The notes: generated by a model not told the origin, from the sequence alone. A stretch of DNA of 64,000 nucleotides from Sphaeramia orbicularis (GCF_902148855.1 NC_043966.1:29258647-29322646); one strand, 5' to 3'. Positions 48,001-59,789 are shown, numbered from the stretch's first letter. Numbers and translations: made by a program.

Positions 48001-49490
48001 GCACCTTCCAAGGATGGACCACTCCTGCCACAAAACTAGGACGGGGATATGTCAATGTAGATTTTAAAAAGTAAAACACCTATGTTAATGACACAATAGA
48101 AAATGAGATCTACCTGAGGTGTACATCTTGGCGGTTATCAAAAAGGCCATGGTTTTCCAGGACCGGTGGTGGTGCCTATGAGAAGAAGCTGTAAGTCAGA
48201 TCATATAAAGCAGTGTAATAAAGCAGAGATCATGCAGACATGGAGCTCTTACTACCTGTGAGGCAGTGAGAGAGTGTGTTTGGGTCAGGACTCCTCTGTA
48301 CTGACAAAGCTGAGTCAGCTGAGCTCGAAGGCTGTCTCTGTTCCTGGACACCTGATAAAACACAACATGCGTCAAGCCAAGAATTTTGATATTAAAGTGC
48401 TCAAAGAATGGCAAGACTGTGCCCTCTACTCTGGAGATTTCACCTCTTTGAGCTCTCTGGCCAGCCTCTCGCTCTCCTCCTCGATAGTGATGAGCTCACG
48501 AGGCTGAGGGGCTGAAGGCATCGGGCATGGAGGAGGGAGAGGACCCTTCAGGGGCGGCGACAGGGACCGATTGATCTCCTGCTCCAGGAAATCTGAGAGG
48601 GCCAAAAAGAATGTCAAAAAGGGCAGATGAAGAGCCCTGGCAAAATGGATCAGGTTCTAACATGTAGAAACAGGTTGGAAGCAATAAAACAAACACATAC
48701 TAAAGGTTTTTTCAAGTTCCTCGCATCTCCTGACTTCACCGACAAACTTCCTCTGAAAGGCGTTCACGTTAGGATTTAACTGGCACATGAGAACACAAGG
48801 GAAAGGAAACAAGCAACAAGGTTAGTCATGCTCATATGATCAAAATATAATGAGGAACATTTTGCTGTGCTTCAGTGACTCAAGGCATTTATCAGTTTAC
48901 CTCTCATCTAACCTCATTTAGAAACACTGAAGTGTAAAGAACTGACTTTAATATAGAAACTTTGTCGAGGAGTTAATGGTTTTCTTTGTTGTGCTTTATA
49001 GGAATCTAAACATACTGAAGGAAACAGCAAAATTAAATCAACATGTTGCGCTCCAGGAATAAAAATACATTCTACAGATCATGTGGTTAATGAAGAAAAC
49101 AACTCCATCCTTCCCTTCAACAATGAAAATTATCATTAGCTATGGTGCGTAGCAGTTACTGATTTGCATGACCCAAAAGATCTTATCATTTTCACTGTGG
49201 AGATTTAGAAGCACATTCCTACATCTATCTGCAAAACAATGAACAAAAACACATATAAAACTAGTAAACAAAATGTCTGCAGAGAATGTGACAGTGGCCG
49301 AGTGGTTCATGTGCCTGTATGTTTTAGGTTCATTTTACGTATATGACTCAGAACTGAATCAACATGTACTTACATCTCTAAACTCGACCAGGCCCAGTTC
49401 TCCCAGCTCACTGACACAATTGTAGGCTGAACCAGACTGGAGGAAGAGCTGCACCAGGCAGACCTCCTCACTGCGAAACATGGAGCCCAT
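42035..49490 (-). CDS. tcirg1: V-type proton ATPase 116 kDa subunit a3
   Basis: Subunit a of the V0 sector provides the two half-channels for proton flow; a3 serves lysosomes and the osteoclast ruffled border. Twenty phased coding exons give 825 residues (human TCIRG1 830): 49374-49490, 48701-48779, 48444-48592, 48256-48351, 48114-48175, 47909-48035, 47732-47814, 47202-47295, 46869-47081, 46625-46775, 46151-46290, 45772-45929, 45595-45685, 45374-45492, 45060-45273, 43298-43408, 43130-43216, 42918-43038, 42549-42720 and 42035-42128. The start [20 protein letters not shown] is almost identical to human a3. The cytosolic half includes [14 protein letters not shown] and [18 protein letters not shown]. 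The membrane half includes [19 protein letters not shown] and [19 protein letters not shown], which contains the essential Arg (residue 728, equivalent to yeast Vph1 Arg735). The intron after 46625 uses a GC donor. The a3 assignment over other isoforms rests on the N-terminus and on synteny with ssh3. Confidence 0.95.
43449..43472. repeat. (CA)n microsatellite in a tcirg1 intron
   Basis: Twelve uninterrupted AC dinucleotides. Confidence 0.9.
43591..43966 (+). mobile_element. Internally deleted Tc1/mariner-superfamily element with transposase C-terminus, in a tcirg1 intron
   Basis: The left end CAGGGTTATTCAAAAAGAAT and its continuation GAACCGATTTCAT are matched in inverse at the right end (GTCATTCAAAAAGAATGAAC), giving inverted repeats of about 33 bases. 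TA borders both ends (43589-43590 and 43967-43968). The inside codes [20 protein letters not shown], then [11 protein letters not shown] and a stop, which resembles the C-termini (…GGHIEHL) of an IS630/Tc1-mariner transposase lineage common in arthropods and also seen in fish. The transposase core is missing. Confidence 0.8.
44450..44920 (+). mobile_element. Possible LINE 3' tail in a tcirg1 intron
   Basis: A (TATG)n stretch at 44660-44680 and a terminus ACTTGAAAACTGAAAATAAA followed by A-rich sequence (about 44872-44918) look like the 3' UTR and tail of a plus-strand L1-type LINE. No reverse transcriptase frame is present, so the family is uncertain. Confidence 0.4.
46310..46400 (-). repeat. 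LINE-tail-like fragment in a tcirg1 intron
   Basis: The string ATAGATAGATACATATACTT followed by TACTGATCCCAAACTGGG is a decayed form of the AGAT-repeat plus ACTTTATTGATCCCC tail frequent at the ends of teleost Rex1-like LINEs, here in inverse orientation. Only the tail is visible. Confidence 0.5.
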
Positions 49491-49546
49491 AGCTGCAACG
49501 AAAACACCATGACAACATGTTTAATGAATGGTACTCAAGGGTTAAA

Positions 49547-50350
49547 GTTCAAGAAATCTTTATTGTCCCTAAGGACGGTATACATTGTGTGAAGCCAATA
49601 GAGTAACATGAAGTGCAACCAACATTCAGAACCAACAAAACACTAATCCTATCAATACATGTAAATAATTGGTGTAAAATGCAGTTTGTCATCTTTTCAT
49701 GGTTGTCAGATATGACCCATTTGGACCTTCAGAGGCTCCATAGTTGCCGTGGAAACACTGCAATCTTTTACAACATTGATTCACCAGTAAAACCCATGGA
49801 GTTGGATCAATGACAGTGGATGGACACATTTGTTTTTATGTTCAGTTAATGATACCTTTGCTGAAAAAGTCACTTTCTCTTCAGTTTTCTGTGTTTTTGA
49901 TATAATGACCCTCAACTTTACTCTGATCTTTAATGAACATCTACATGATCAGTGATTTAAATATAGGAAAATACATGATTTACACTGAAAAAAATGCAAA
50001 ATAAGGAAGCTAATATTACAATCAATGGTAGTAAATCATTTAAGAAAGGTTAAATATAGAGAAACAATCATTTGGGAACTGACACAAAAGTAGCTCTGGG
50101 TCTGTATGGGTTAAATAGCATAAATATCACATTGAACAGATTAAAAACCCAATCACAGCAGGTACAAAGGTATTCTTCAGTCGGTTAGTCCTGCATTTTG
50201 GCAATCGGCAACCAGATGGAAGCAACTCAAACTCAGTGTGGAATGGATGGCTCAGGTCAGCCAAGATGGACTGAGCCTGCTGTAAAAACCTCACCTTGTA
50301 AAGATGAGGGAAACCATGCAATGCTATGCCTGAAATTCTACTGCACATTT
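49547..50350 (-). mobile_element. LINE 3' fragment (CR1/Rex1-like) split by a TTAA element
   Basis: On the minus strand, 50348-50127 translates to a segment containing HPFHTEFELLPSGCRLPKCR and TNRLKNTFVPAVIGFL. I recognise this as the C-terminal tail common to several fish CR1-group LINEs (…ELLPSGRRYR…CRTNRxKNSFVP…). The complement of 49547-49640 has a tail-like TTCTTTATTGTCCC string. The TTAA element copy C (49641-50114) lies between the two parts. Everything upstream of the tail is missing, as is usual for 5'-truncated LINE copies. Confidence 0.55.
49641..50114 (+). mobile_element. TTAA-flanked MITE, copy C, in the tcirg1 5' intron
   Basis: It shares the full family body and ends with AGCTCTGGGTCTGTATGGGT followed by TAA, the inverse of the left end seen in copies A and B. 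The left 70 bases or so of the family are missing. It sits inside a LINE fragment. Confidence 0.7.
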
Positions 50351-50854
50351 TTACTATGATTTGCAGTCAGTTCCTATTTCTTACAAGACTGCCAAGACTT
50401 CCAAACCAGCAAATAAAAGAAGACTTGAGTCTGGATTTCATAAAATCTGGTAGGCATTAAAACCACAAATCTTACAATAAAAATACATGCGCTGGTGGGC
50501 TTTTTTTTGCAGACTGTGTCAACATGAGTCAAACCTCAAACATTCTCTTATGATTGATGATGTAATGAGTGCAGGACAGTTTTAGTGGGACGAAAGATCC
50601 CACTGAAAAACAGAGGGAGGATGGGAAGACAGTAAATGATATACAAAATTCAGTATAATTCTTTACTTAGAATGACAAAGGGCCTCAGTGACAATGGAGA
50701 AGTGTGTAAATGAAAGAGGAAGCATCGAGTTCTGTGATTATCAGGTGGGATTTCCATTTTTACTTAGGCATATTGAGTCACCATTATGCCATTTTTCCAA
50801 AGCTAAAAAAAAGATGACATAGATCTACATATACATATATGCTCTAGTGTACAA

Positions 50855-51381
50855 TTAACCCAAAAAAACCCAAACATCTACCATCTACCAAAATCATCTA
50901 CTGATGTAACTGTTTAATCCCTGTTGATCCACTAATCCTATTAATACATGTAAATAAATGGTGTAAAACACAGTTATTCATCTTTTCATGGTCATCAGAT
51001 ATGACCCATTTGGATGTCCAGAGGTTTCGTAGTTACAGTGGAAACACCATCATCTTCTACAACATTGATTCACCAGTAAAACCCATGAAAGTGGATCAAT
51101 GACAGTGGATGGACACACTGGGTTTATGATCAGTTAATGAGAGATTTTGCTGAAAAAGTCACTTTTTCTTCACTTTTCTCTATTATTGATATAAGAACCC
51201 TTAACTTTACTCTGAGCTTTCATGAACATCTATATGATTAATAAATTAAATGTTGGAAAATACCTGATTTTCACTGCAAGAAACACAACATACAGAAGAT
51301 AATATTACAATAAATGGTGATAAACCACTTAAAGATGGTTAAATACTGACACAAATGTCACTCTAGGTCCTTATGGGCTAA
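50855..51381 (+). mobile_element. TTAA-flanked MITE, copy D, near-complete, in the tcirg1 5' intron
   Basis: This copy runs from TTAACCCAAAAAAACCCAAA to AGGTCCTTATGGGCTAA and is the longest in the window (527 bp). It shares CAACATTGATTCACCAGTAA and TTGCTGAAAAAGTCACTTTT with the other copies. Both terminal TTAA-type motifs are present, the right one with one substitution. Confidence 0.7.
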
Positions 51382-51504
51382 CTGAAATGTATTCTAGCAA
51401 TGTTTGTGATTTCATGGTCATTCTTGCAGGTGTATATATTAGGGAGTTAAACTGTAAGTGGTATTACTCCTCTATATATCACTCATTTAATAGTTTTTAA
51501 TTCA

Positions 51505-51700
51505 ACTGTAGGTAAAGTGGACAAAATATTAGAAACACCTCTTGGTATTAGAGATATCACAACAGACACACCACAGTATAAATGACATAACCATTAAGTT
51601 CAATGATCACTTTTCTAAAACAGAATGAAAACTCAGATGACAACCTTCATTAAGAACACTTGAATGCTTAGTCCGACACACACTGGAGCTAATCCCGCCT
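51505..51700. repeat. Fragment resembling a Tc1-type terminus
   Basis: The string GTGGACAAAATATTAGAAAC followed by ACCT at about 51518-51541 is one that I associate with the end of a teleost Tc1-like MITE. No matching inverse end is visible nearby, so this is a remnant at best. Confidence 0.35.
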
Positions 51701-52106
51701 CAGAAACACTAAACCTGCAGATACCGTGTACTGTTGCGTAAACTTTGGAGAAGTCAATGACTTACTGTTTATCGACAGACCAACGAATATACAAAGAAAA
51801 TGTGGTTTTAGAGGTAAAGTGTCCCTCTTTGAGCCTTAGTTCTTTGACCTTTTTCGTTTTCTCCATAATCAACACGGTGTCACTTTCGTTTTTCGGCTCA
51901 CACCGTGTTGATCCGGATGACACCTACAGCGGCACAGGTTACGGATATTTGACGTTACAGGGTTAATTCACAGAGGTTTTTGAGTGAAACACGAGTGAAA
52001 TGTTGTGACCAGACACAAACACAAAGGGTCCCTCTGCGGCTGCGTTAACGGTTATGTGAAAAGCCGCTCAGTGTTGACACCATGAAGCTAAAGCCGGACT
52101 CCTCAC

Positions 52107-52580
52107 CTTGTCTGGGGCTGGAATCCGCTGAGTCCGACCTGCTCTGTCCGGATGAAGAGCCCCGTACCGGTACACGGACCACAAACACACAACCGGGACA
52201 AACCAGACGGCTTAATCAGAAGTTGTGTGTGTGACTACACTGGACTTCCCGTTTGTCAAAGTCACGTTACTGCTGCCTCACGTGACGCTTTACGGCAGTT
52301 TCCCTTTTGGCCACGAGGGGCCGACACTGCACCGTGTTTCCAACAGAGGATGGACTGTCTGATGCAGACTGTCAACATCTGTTTATTCAAAATATATGGA
52401 AATTATATGCTATATGTTCAACTATATATAAAATATACCAACACTCACGAATGAGCTCTTCTTTTGAACGTTTTCCTGGATATCAATGACTTTGTGACAG
52501 TTTTCACAGGAGCTTTAACAACTCTTTATGTGCAAAGAGTCACGTGATTTTGATGTCTGTACTGAGGTCCACGTGTCCAC
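52107..52580 (-). promoter_or_regulatory. tcirg1: tcirg1 leader exon and promoter with CACGTG boxes
   Basis: The first coding exon begins with an acceptor (AG at 49493-49494) two bases before the ATG, so a leader exon is needed. A donor CAAG|GTGAGG has its GT at 52105-52106, making 52107 the exon end. Upstream, within about 470 bases, are three CACGTG palindromes at 52279-52284, 52541-52546 and 52570-52575. The first (TCACGTGAC) and second (GTCACGTGA) match nine of ten positions of the CLEAR consensus bound by TFEB/TFE3/MITF, known regulators of V-ATPase genes. Confidence 0.6.
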
Positions 52581-54026
52581 AGTGCACCTGACCAGCGAAA
52601 ACACTTTAATTTAATAATCTTAAAAAGAATACAGTAGCCCACTGTAGCTGATACTTAATATTATTAAATCACAAATTATGACCCGTTCCTCTAGGGTCGG
52701 ATAACACTTGATGCTGTTGCTATGGTAATAAAAGTTCTGGTTAGTGCCACTGGTTATTCTAAGTGACTGTTATCACAGTAACAGCGAGGGCCCAAAAACA
52801 AAACCTCCTATCTGCAAATTTTTAGATTTTGAGTTTTCCCATTAAATGGTGAGAACAAGGATGACTCCACATTTTCAGTCTATCTGCAAGATAATCCCGC
52901 CTTTTTTTGACATGAAGGTCACCTGACAAAAACCTCCTAGGCCATACTATAAGAAAACTAAACTGTTTTTGCTTCCTGAAAAAAGTGATTTTTTCAGGTA
53001 GGTTTTGTATTCTGGCCATCGACAGGTCTTGGTTCCAAATCCTCATCAGGTGTCAGTGGTTCCTTTATTTTACTCCTCTCCAACTTAGCCTGAGTTCTCA
53101 TCTAATGAAAAAAAAAATCCAGCTTCACCCCATAAAAAGGGGATGAGGCTGGATTGTTGAAACTTGAACAGTTCATTCAAGAACCTCCCTTAAGTTCATG
53201 AAAACCAGTTCCCCATTTTTTTTTTCCATCCTTACATGGGAGATCCCATCCTTCAGTGTGGAGGTAGTTAACATCACATTTATGATATGCTAACCAACTT
53301 CATCTCACAGTGAAATGATTTTAACTCATGCAAGACTCCAGTGTTATTCTTACAAAAAAATAGCAATACAAAAGATATTTTATTTTATTGTAAAAGAGCA
53401 GAGGTGCAACAGGAAAAAATGGCAAGTAATGAAAAATATACAATTGGAAAAAGACCCTTATATGGAACAAACTAAACAGGACATGAAAAATTGAGGGGAT
53501 GCTAAAGGTTGAGGTTCTTGACAATCAAGAACATTTTTTCACAGAACATAAATCTCATGTGTTCCATTATTTGTCGGACTGTGCATCACTACACATGTAT
53601 TTGATTTGACCCTAAAGAGACAGTAATGAAGCCGGTATACATTAGAAAACAACGCAGACTGTTACCACACCAATTATAGTACACAACAGTGTACAACTGA
53701 GTTTAAGAACAAGCAATGGTAGCCCCCCCAATCACACACAAAAAAACTACAGGAAATATCATAATAACTGGTATTTCATATTACACGGACATCTGCATCT
53801 GATCTCACATAATTTAGACCCAGATTAAGAAAGCCAAAGAACATACTGCTTTAGTTTCAAATAGCAGATAACTTCATTGGTCTTCACTTGGCGTTAGGAC
53901 TAATACACTAAAGAAGCAAACTAAGCTGTGATTTTTTTTTGTTTTTCTAAAAATTACAGATTAAGGAATTGACTGCTCCAACATAAAACCCCTTCCTCAT
54001 CGCCCCTTTTATATCGTCACATTCAC
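52581..54026. other. Interval between the tcirg1 promoter and the prpf19 stop
   Basis: No coding exon is seen. It contains a short stem-loop at 53116-53155 and AT-rich sequence that probably includes the prpf19 3' UTR (additional AATAAA candidates on the minus strand near 53383). Confidence 0.45.
53116..53155. other. Short near-perfect inverted repeat (stem-loop)
   Basis: AATCCAGCTTCACCCC is followed after about seven bases by GGGGATGAGGCTGGATT, its inverse with one mismatch and one extra base. The predicted stem is about 16 pairs with an ATAAAAA loop. Confidence 0.6.
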
Positions 54027-54032
54027 TTTATT
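54027..54032 (-). other. prpf19: prpf19 proximal poly(A) signal
   Basis: AATAAA on the minus strand lies only about six bases past the prpf19 stop codon, so use of this site would give a very short 3' UTR. Confidence 0.5.
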
Positions 54033-54037
54033 CTATT

Positions 54038-57000
54038 TTATAAACTGTAAAACTTGAGACTTCTGTCCATTCCTGCGGAGGACAGGAACTGAGCGTTCTC
54101 ACCAAAGGCCACTCCAGTCACCAGCCCTGAGTGGTCTACAATTAGAGGAACAAAGACAACAAGGTCAGAAACCAGCTGCCACTCATATGTGATGTGCATG
54201 TAGAATAAACATTTTCAAACATATATCAAAATAAAAGGCCATTTTTGCCCTCACCAGTGAAATTGAGAACCTCAGACCACTGCTTGCAGATGTAGACACG
54301 GATGTCAGATCCTCCTACAGCCAGGTAGGTACCACTCTGGTCAAACACAAGGGATTTCACCTGAAAAAGAAAAACAGAAGTGCTTACGATTAAGAAACAA
54401 CTGTCAAGACAAAAAAAAAAAAAAAACACTAAATGAAGGCACAATGATATGATGCAATGATATGCAATGACAGTAGTAATATGGTTGCATGCCTCATAGC
54501 CAAAAACTAAAAGAAAAGGGCTAGTTGCACAATCAATGAGCGCAACTGCCAAGTAGCCACTCATTAAACAACATTCAGAGTATTGATTAGTAAAGTAATA
54601 GGTTCTGTCTCATGGGTTGAATCCATTTAAAAATAAATCACTTAATGTTCCACACTGAATGATGTGGCCTTCCCTCTAGTTCATCGGACTCTGTGAAACA
54701 AATCAAAGAGCGCATTTTCAGAATATCAATTCTTACCTCGTAGTTGTTGTCGAGGGTGATGGTCTTGAAATTCTTCAGTTTCCTCAGATCCCACAGTTTC
54801 AGAGAGCAGTCCTGAGCACCTGAAACACACACAGATGTCATTGTCATTAAGTGAGCTGTAACAATGATAACCTTATTTCTACTGTACATTTCAAAATCAG
54901 AGTTTAAATGCAATGTACAAAATAAAATACCACAAAAAATAAAAACAGCAAAGAAATCCCACAACAGCCAGAAATTATATAATGAATAAAAAAAGTAACT
55001 GGAAACCAAATAATTCTGCAAATAATAATCTGTGTAAACTAATAAACTGTGGACTGTACCTCTCCTTTTACTAAAGAACATGTGTCAAATGTGAAAAGAA
55101 TCAGGTGAATAGTGTTCAAGAAATCAGTTGGGGCAAAAATCTGGGACAGGCAAACTTCCACGCACTTTTCTAACTCAGTACAGATGCTGGTGGTTCTTAC
55201 CTGTGGCCAAGTAGTATCCGTTCTCAGAGAAAGCAATAGAAGTGACAGGTCCAGAGTGACCTGGGAAATTAGCCACGTTGGTGCGCTCCTTCAGATCCCA
55301 GATCTTGATTTGGGAGTCGGCTGTTCCAGTGCCAAAAATTAGACCATCAGGGTGGAACTGAGCACAAGTGAGAGCTGTGGAGAACCGACAGAGACTTTAC
55401 CATCTGGGACAGGCTTCTTACTTACTGAGACACTCAGACACAAAAGGAAACAAAGAGGCACTTACCACAGCCAGCGCTCTCATCAGTAACTTTAGTGAGG
55501 ACTCTACCAGTTTGGATGTCAGAGAAGGCCCAGTACTGCACAATAAAAAAAGAAGGCAATGAATAAACAGAAAAAAAATGTGATTCCTTACACCATTATT
55601 GCTCTCTCTAATTAACAATTCAATGTGTTGGTACATTCCACAGGTGCAAACCAACCTGATCCTCAGAGGAGCTGAGCAGGTAGTCCCCGGTAGCATGCAG
55701 GGACAGTCCGGTAACCCCGGCTTCATGGGCGCGTACGACCTGGACACAATTGCCCCCGGTGACGGACCACACACGGATGGTGGTGTCGGGAGATGCAGAG
55801 AAAACCACAGACTAGAGGGGAAAAGAAAGGCAGAAGGAGAACTGAATGAATAGTAAGTAAGAGTAACAGACCCTGTTTGTCTCTATAAAATTCAATCACA
55901 AGTTCATTTATTGAAGACAGAGTTGTTACCTGGGATGGATGGTAAATGACAGACGTGACCTTCTTGGTGTGGCCCTTGAGTGTGGCCACAATCTGCTCCT
56001 CATTCTTGTCGAACACCACCACATTCTTATCAGCTCCACCTGTCAGGACACAAAGGAGTTAATACCAAAGAAAAGCACCCACATAAGCGGCGGTGTGTTT
56101 TCACTTAAGGCAAATTGGATGAAGATGTCAATGTACCGGTGAGGACTTTGTTGGTGTCTGACGGACACAGATCTAGAGCCAGAATACCGGGCACACTGGC
56201 ACTATGAAGACCCTGAAGGCAACACAAGCATGATGACCCAATGCATATTAGATCAAATCATTTTAAGGAATGGTTACAGCCGAAATAACAATTTATACAT
56301 TATTTAACCAGAAAAAAATAACACTTACAGCATGGGAGGCCACTTGACGATATTTGCTCAGATCTTCAGCCATAACCAGATCCACTGGAACGGTCTTTCC
56401 TCTCTGCAATAATAACAAACAGCAGTTATAAGGGGTGTGATAGTAAAGTAAGAGAGGTATTACACAGTGTAATGTGTCAACAGGGATAATGTTGCAAACT
56501 ATGAAGAATTATTTAATACCTTCTTTCTCTCTGTGGTGAGGATTGTGGCTTTGTCTTGGAGCTGCAAGAAAGAAAATGCATTTTTACACAGCAGGAAAAA
56601 CACATGCCAGAGGAAAAAAACTGGAAGCTTAGTCACATAATCTGTAATAATACTGGAAAAAAAAGTCTCACCTTCTGAATGATCTCTGGAGTCATTCCCA
56701 CCTGTTCACTAATGTCCATAGGCTCTCCACCAGCACCCTGACAAGACAGGCACAGGTTATTAGCAGGAAGAACACAGGTGTGCAGAGAGTTTTCCCATGG
56801 TAAGAGAATTATGAGACTACATCCATCTACTCCTGTACCACCTGGAGCTCTGAATAAAATTCTGATCAAGGTCATTATGGAAACAACTATTTTTAAATGA
56901 ACACTGCTCAAAGTGATTTTCCGTCATTTTGTAACAGCAGTGGCAATTTTACAGTGATGTGGTGGTGCTGCAGAAATACTGTTTACTTGCATAAAATAAT

Positions 57001-59428
57001 AGAGGCCGTTAAACTTTCTTACAGAGTGCAAACAAATAATATTAATCTAAACTTTAGGATGGAGATTACAAGATAATCAGCACATCTGCAATCAGAGCAG
57101 CTTTGAACTTCACATGCTGCCCCCCTGATTTTTCGCACTTGGATTTAGTAAAAAGTAAAACTGGTTACCAAAGTGTTTCATTTTAAGAACCGTCACTGTC
57201 TTCAAAGTTTTCTATAAATACACCGGTCAAGGTTTGAGCCAGGTAACATCTCAGTACACATAATCAAGATGACACCATTCTTTCACCTCATTTCAAAGCA
57301 ATCAAAAAACCCTGTGTGCATTACTAAAAGACAAATACTCACTGCTGCAGCTGGCTGAGAGGCAGGAACTGCCTGAGGGGCAACCAATCCAGCTTGGGGT
57401 TTGAGCGTGGCAAGAGCTGTAAAAAAAAAAAAAAAAAAAAGAAAAAAAAGAAATGACATCATTAGAGAACCATAGCTATATACTTTTATCTCTCCATTTA
57501 TGTTGCCATGGATAACATTGCTAGGCAAGTTAATGCAGAAATATAAGCTGATTTCTGGTCTTAACACTTGGAATTTTGCCCAACTCACCTTCTCTTGCAG
57601 CAGTGACCTCTTTGGTGAGTCGAGCGATGACTCTGCAGGCAGCATCATGTTGGTACAGAGCGTGTGACAGTTCTTGGCGGGTAGTCTGAAGCTGCTGCCG
57701 TAAAGTGAAACTGTGAAGCATAACAGCATCCTACAATGCAAGAAAAGGGTGTTAGACAGAAGGAAATGTCTAAATCGCTGTTGGTTTAAAATTAAAAAAA
57801 AAAAAAAAAAAAGACATTATGATTTGAGAGAATCAAGTACAGTAGGTGCATAGTAAAAGATGCTCCTATGCTTTTCTGATGTGTTTATCATATTGTGCTG
57901 AAAATACACTTACATACATAGGTCAGCATCAATAGAAGCAATTTTAAAAATGCTTTTGTGTTTTCTTTAACTCCTTTCAAATAGTGACATATAGTACATA
58001 CAGATGTTGTGAGGTTAGACTTCTGGTAACTATTAGTTTGCTTTTAAGAGAAGTCTTTGTAAATTTAAGTAACATTTCTCTTTTGCTCTCTTGAACAAAA
58101 TACTCACCCATTCATCTTGCAGAGACTTGAGAATAGCAGGAATACTTGTTGCAGATGGTGCCTTTGGTCTAATGGGATGGGACACTAAAAGAGAGAAGAC
58201 ATGATTAAGTTTACTTATTCTGCCCATTGTATGTATTAAGTTTAGTGCAATGACTTCTTAGAGATTTGGGACTGTTTTTCCAAATCAGTGTATTTTGTGA
58301 TATTTGCTGCAGAGCCATCACAGCCCACTCATAAGGCCCCTCAACACAATTGAAATGGTCGTGTAGCGTTTTAAAATGGCACTCTATTGACTTAACAACT
58401 TTAACTTACTATCTTACAGAAGTTTTTATGTTTCCTATGGTTATAAAGATAACTGGACACATCTGAAAAAAAAAACAATCCTTATGTAAATAACCTATGT
58501 TGAAAGCAATTTGTAGTAGTTTTGAATTATTATGCATAACCACAAAATTGAAATATTTAGTCTATGCTCCTTCTCATATATCTGATTGCATGCTTTAAGT
58601 GCATCATCTGTAGAAACAGAAAAGATCTTGTTACCACCATAGATTAATAATACCAAGTTAACTTAAAAAGAGTATTTTACTCTCCTGAAGATAAGCTTTA
58701 AAGATGAAGGTCATCTTTCATATGCAAAACTGAAATTGCGCATAACAGTGAACCATGAAGATTCATTTCTTATTTCTTGGAACTAGTTAAAATAGTGTTG
58801 TAATGCCGTTTCAAGATTACGCAGAAATGCAGTATTTAAGGGCAAATAACATCCATAAAGCTATAAAGCACTCAAATCCGCCATAAATCTGATAATATCA
58901 CTGCATAAATGCGCAAAATACACTCTAAACTACAATATCTACACCTCAGTCTATCGCACTTTAGTTCCTTTATTAAGTTTGAACCACATAGCCTCCACGC
59001 TGGTGGAATTCACCATTGCTGCATTGCTAATAAACTAAGTACCAGGTATAAAACTTACCTTTGATATCTACGAGCTGCTCCTCAGACAGAGGTTGACCGT
59101 TCATCGGGTCGGTCCCATTCTCTGCGATGTACTTCTCGATCAGCCTGCGCTCAAACACCTGGTTAGACACCGGAGAGACGCACGGGTGCTCCGGGACCTC
59201 ATTGGAAACTGAAAAAATAAGTTTAAAACATCTTATTAACAGCACCACTTACACTAAAATAATCGACGAGCAAGGCTGATGGAAATGAATGGAGCGCAAC
59301 GCGGCACTGCATGGCCCTTGTCGTTAGCTAAATTAGCTTGTAGCATTAGGTCGGTGTTTAGCTAGGCTACACTGCCGCTCTTCATGTGAATGAATTGAAC
59401 TTCACTTACTTGCACAAACTAGAGACAT
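54038..59428 (-). CDS. prpf19: Pre-mRNA-processing factor 19 (U-box E3 ubiquitin ligase)
   Basis: PRPF19 is the scaffold and E3 ligase of the NineTeen complex, which activates the spliceosome and also acts in DNA damage signalling. Sixteen phased coding exons encode 505 residues (human 504): 59410-59428, 59059-59208, 58108-58184, 57589-57730, 57343-57416, 56672-56737, 56520-56561, 56329-56403, 56137-56212, 55930-56039, 55656-55811, 55466-55535, 55201-55374, 54737-54819, 54255-54360 and 54038-54135. The start [20 protein letters not shown] and [20 protein letters not shown] form the U-box. A coiled-coil tetramerisation region follows ([20 protein letters not shown]), then a linker. About seven WD40 repeats run from residue 215 to the end, with [24 protein letters not shown] and [13 protein letters not shown] visible. 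It ends [12 protein letters not shown]. The first exon codes just six residues plus one base. Confidence 0.97.
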
Positions 59429-59700
59429 CTTCCTATCGTAGTCCTAAAAATCGCCTCTGAAAATGGAATAAGCTCGTCTAGTACTTTGACACTTGTTGTC
59501 GCGAATATTTACTTTACAGAATTATGTTTTGCTCGAATTGGAAGTAGCACGCTGTCCTTTCATTGCCGCTACAACCAGGACGCTTCTTCTTCGTCTTCTA
59601 CGCGCGCTGTGCTGTCATGCGCACATGTTACTCCACCGCCCCCTACCCACGGAGACAGGACAACGCTCTGTTTGAATCTATCTACTGTTGCGCTCATTAG
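59429..59700 (-). promoter_or_regulatory. prpf19: prpf19 promoter
   Basis: The sequence upstream of the prpf19 ATG turns CpG-richer, with TTGTCGCGAAT (about 59496-59506), TACGCGCGCTG (about 59599) and an NRF1-like TCATGCGCACATG (about 59616). It is consistent with a TATA-less housekeeping promoter. The start site is not visible. Confidence 0.45.
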
Positions 59701-59789
59701 TTTACATACCCTGGCAACATCTGTGAAACATTGTCCATTTTCTCAGCCGTTACGTTTAATTTATTGATTGTGCTTTTTAGATGCCTCGT

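Noticed and set aside
49286-49340. GTGGCCGAGTGGTT, which resembles a tRNA A box
   Set aside because: There is no proper B box or cloverleaf around it. It is at best a remnant of a tRNA-derived repeat.
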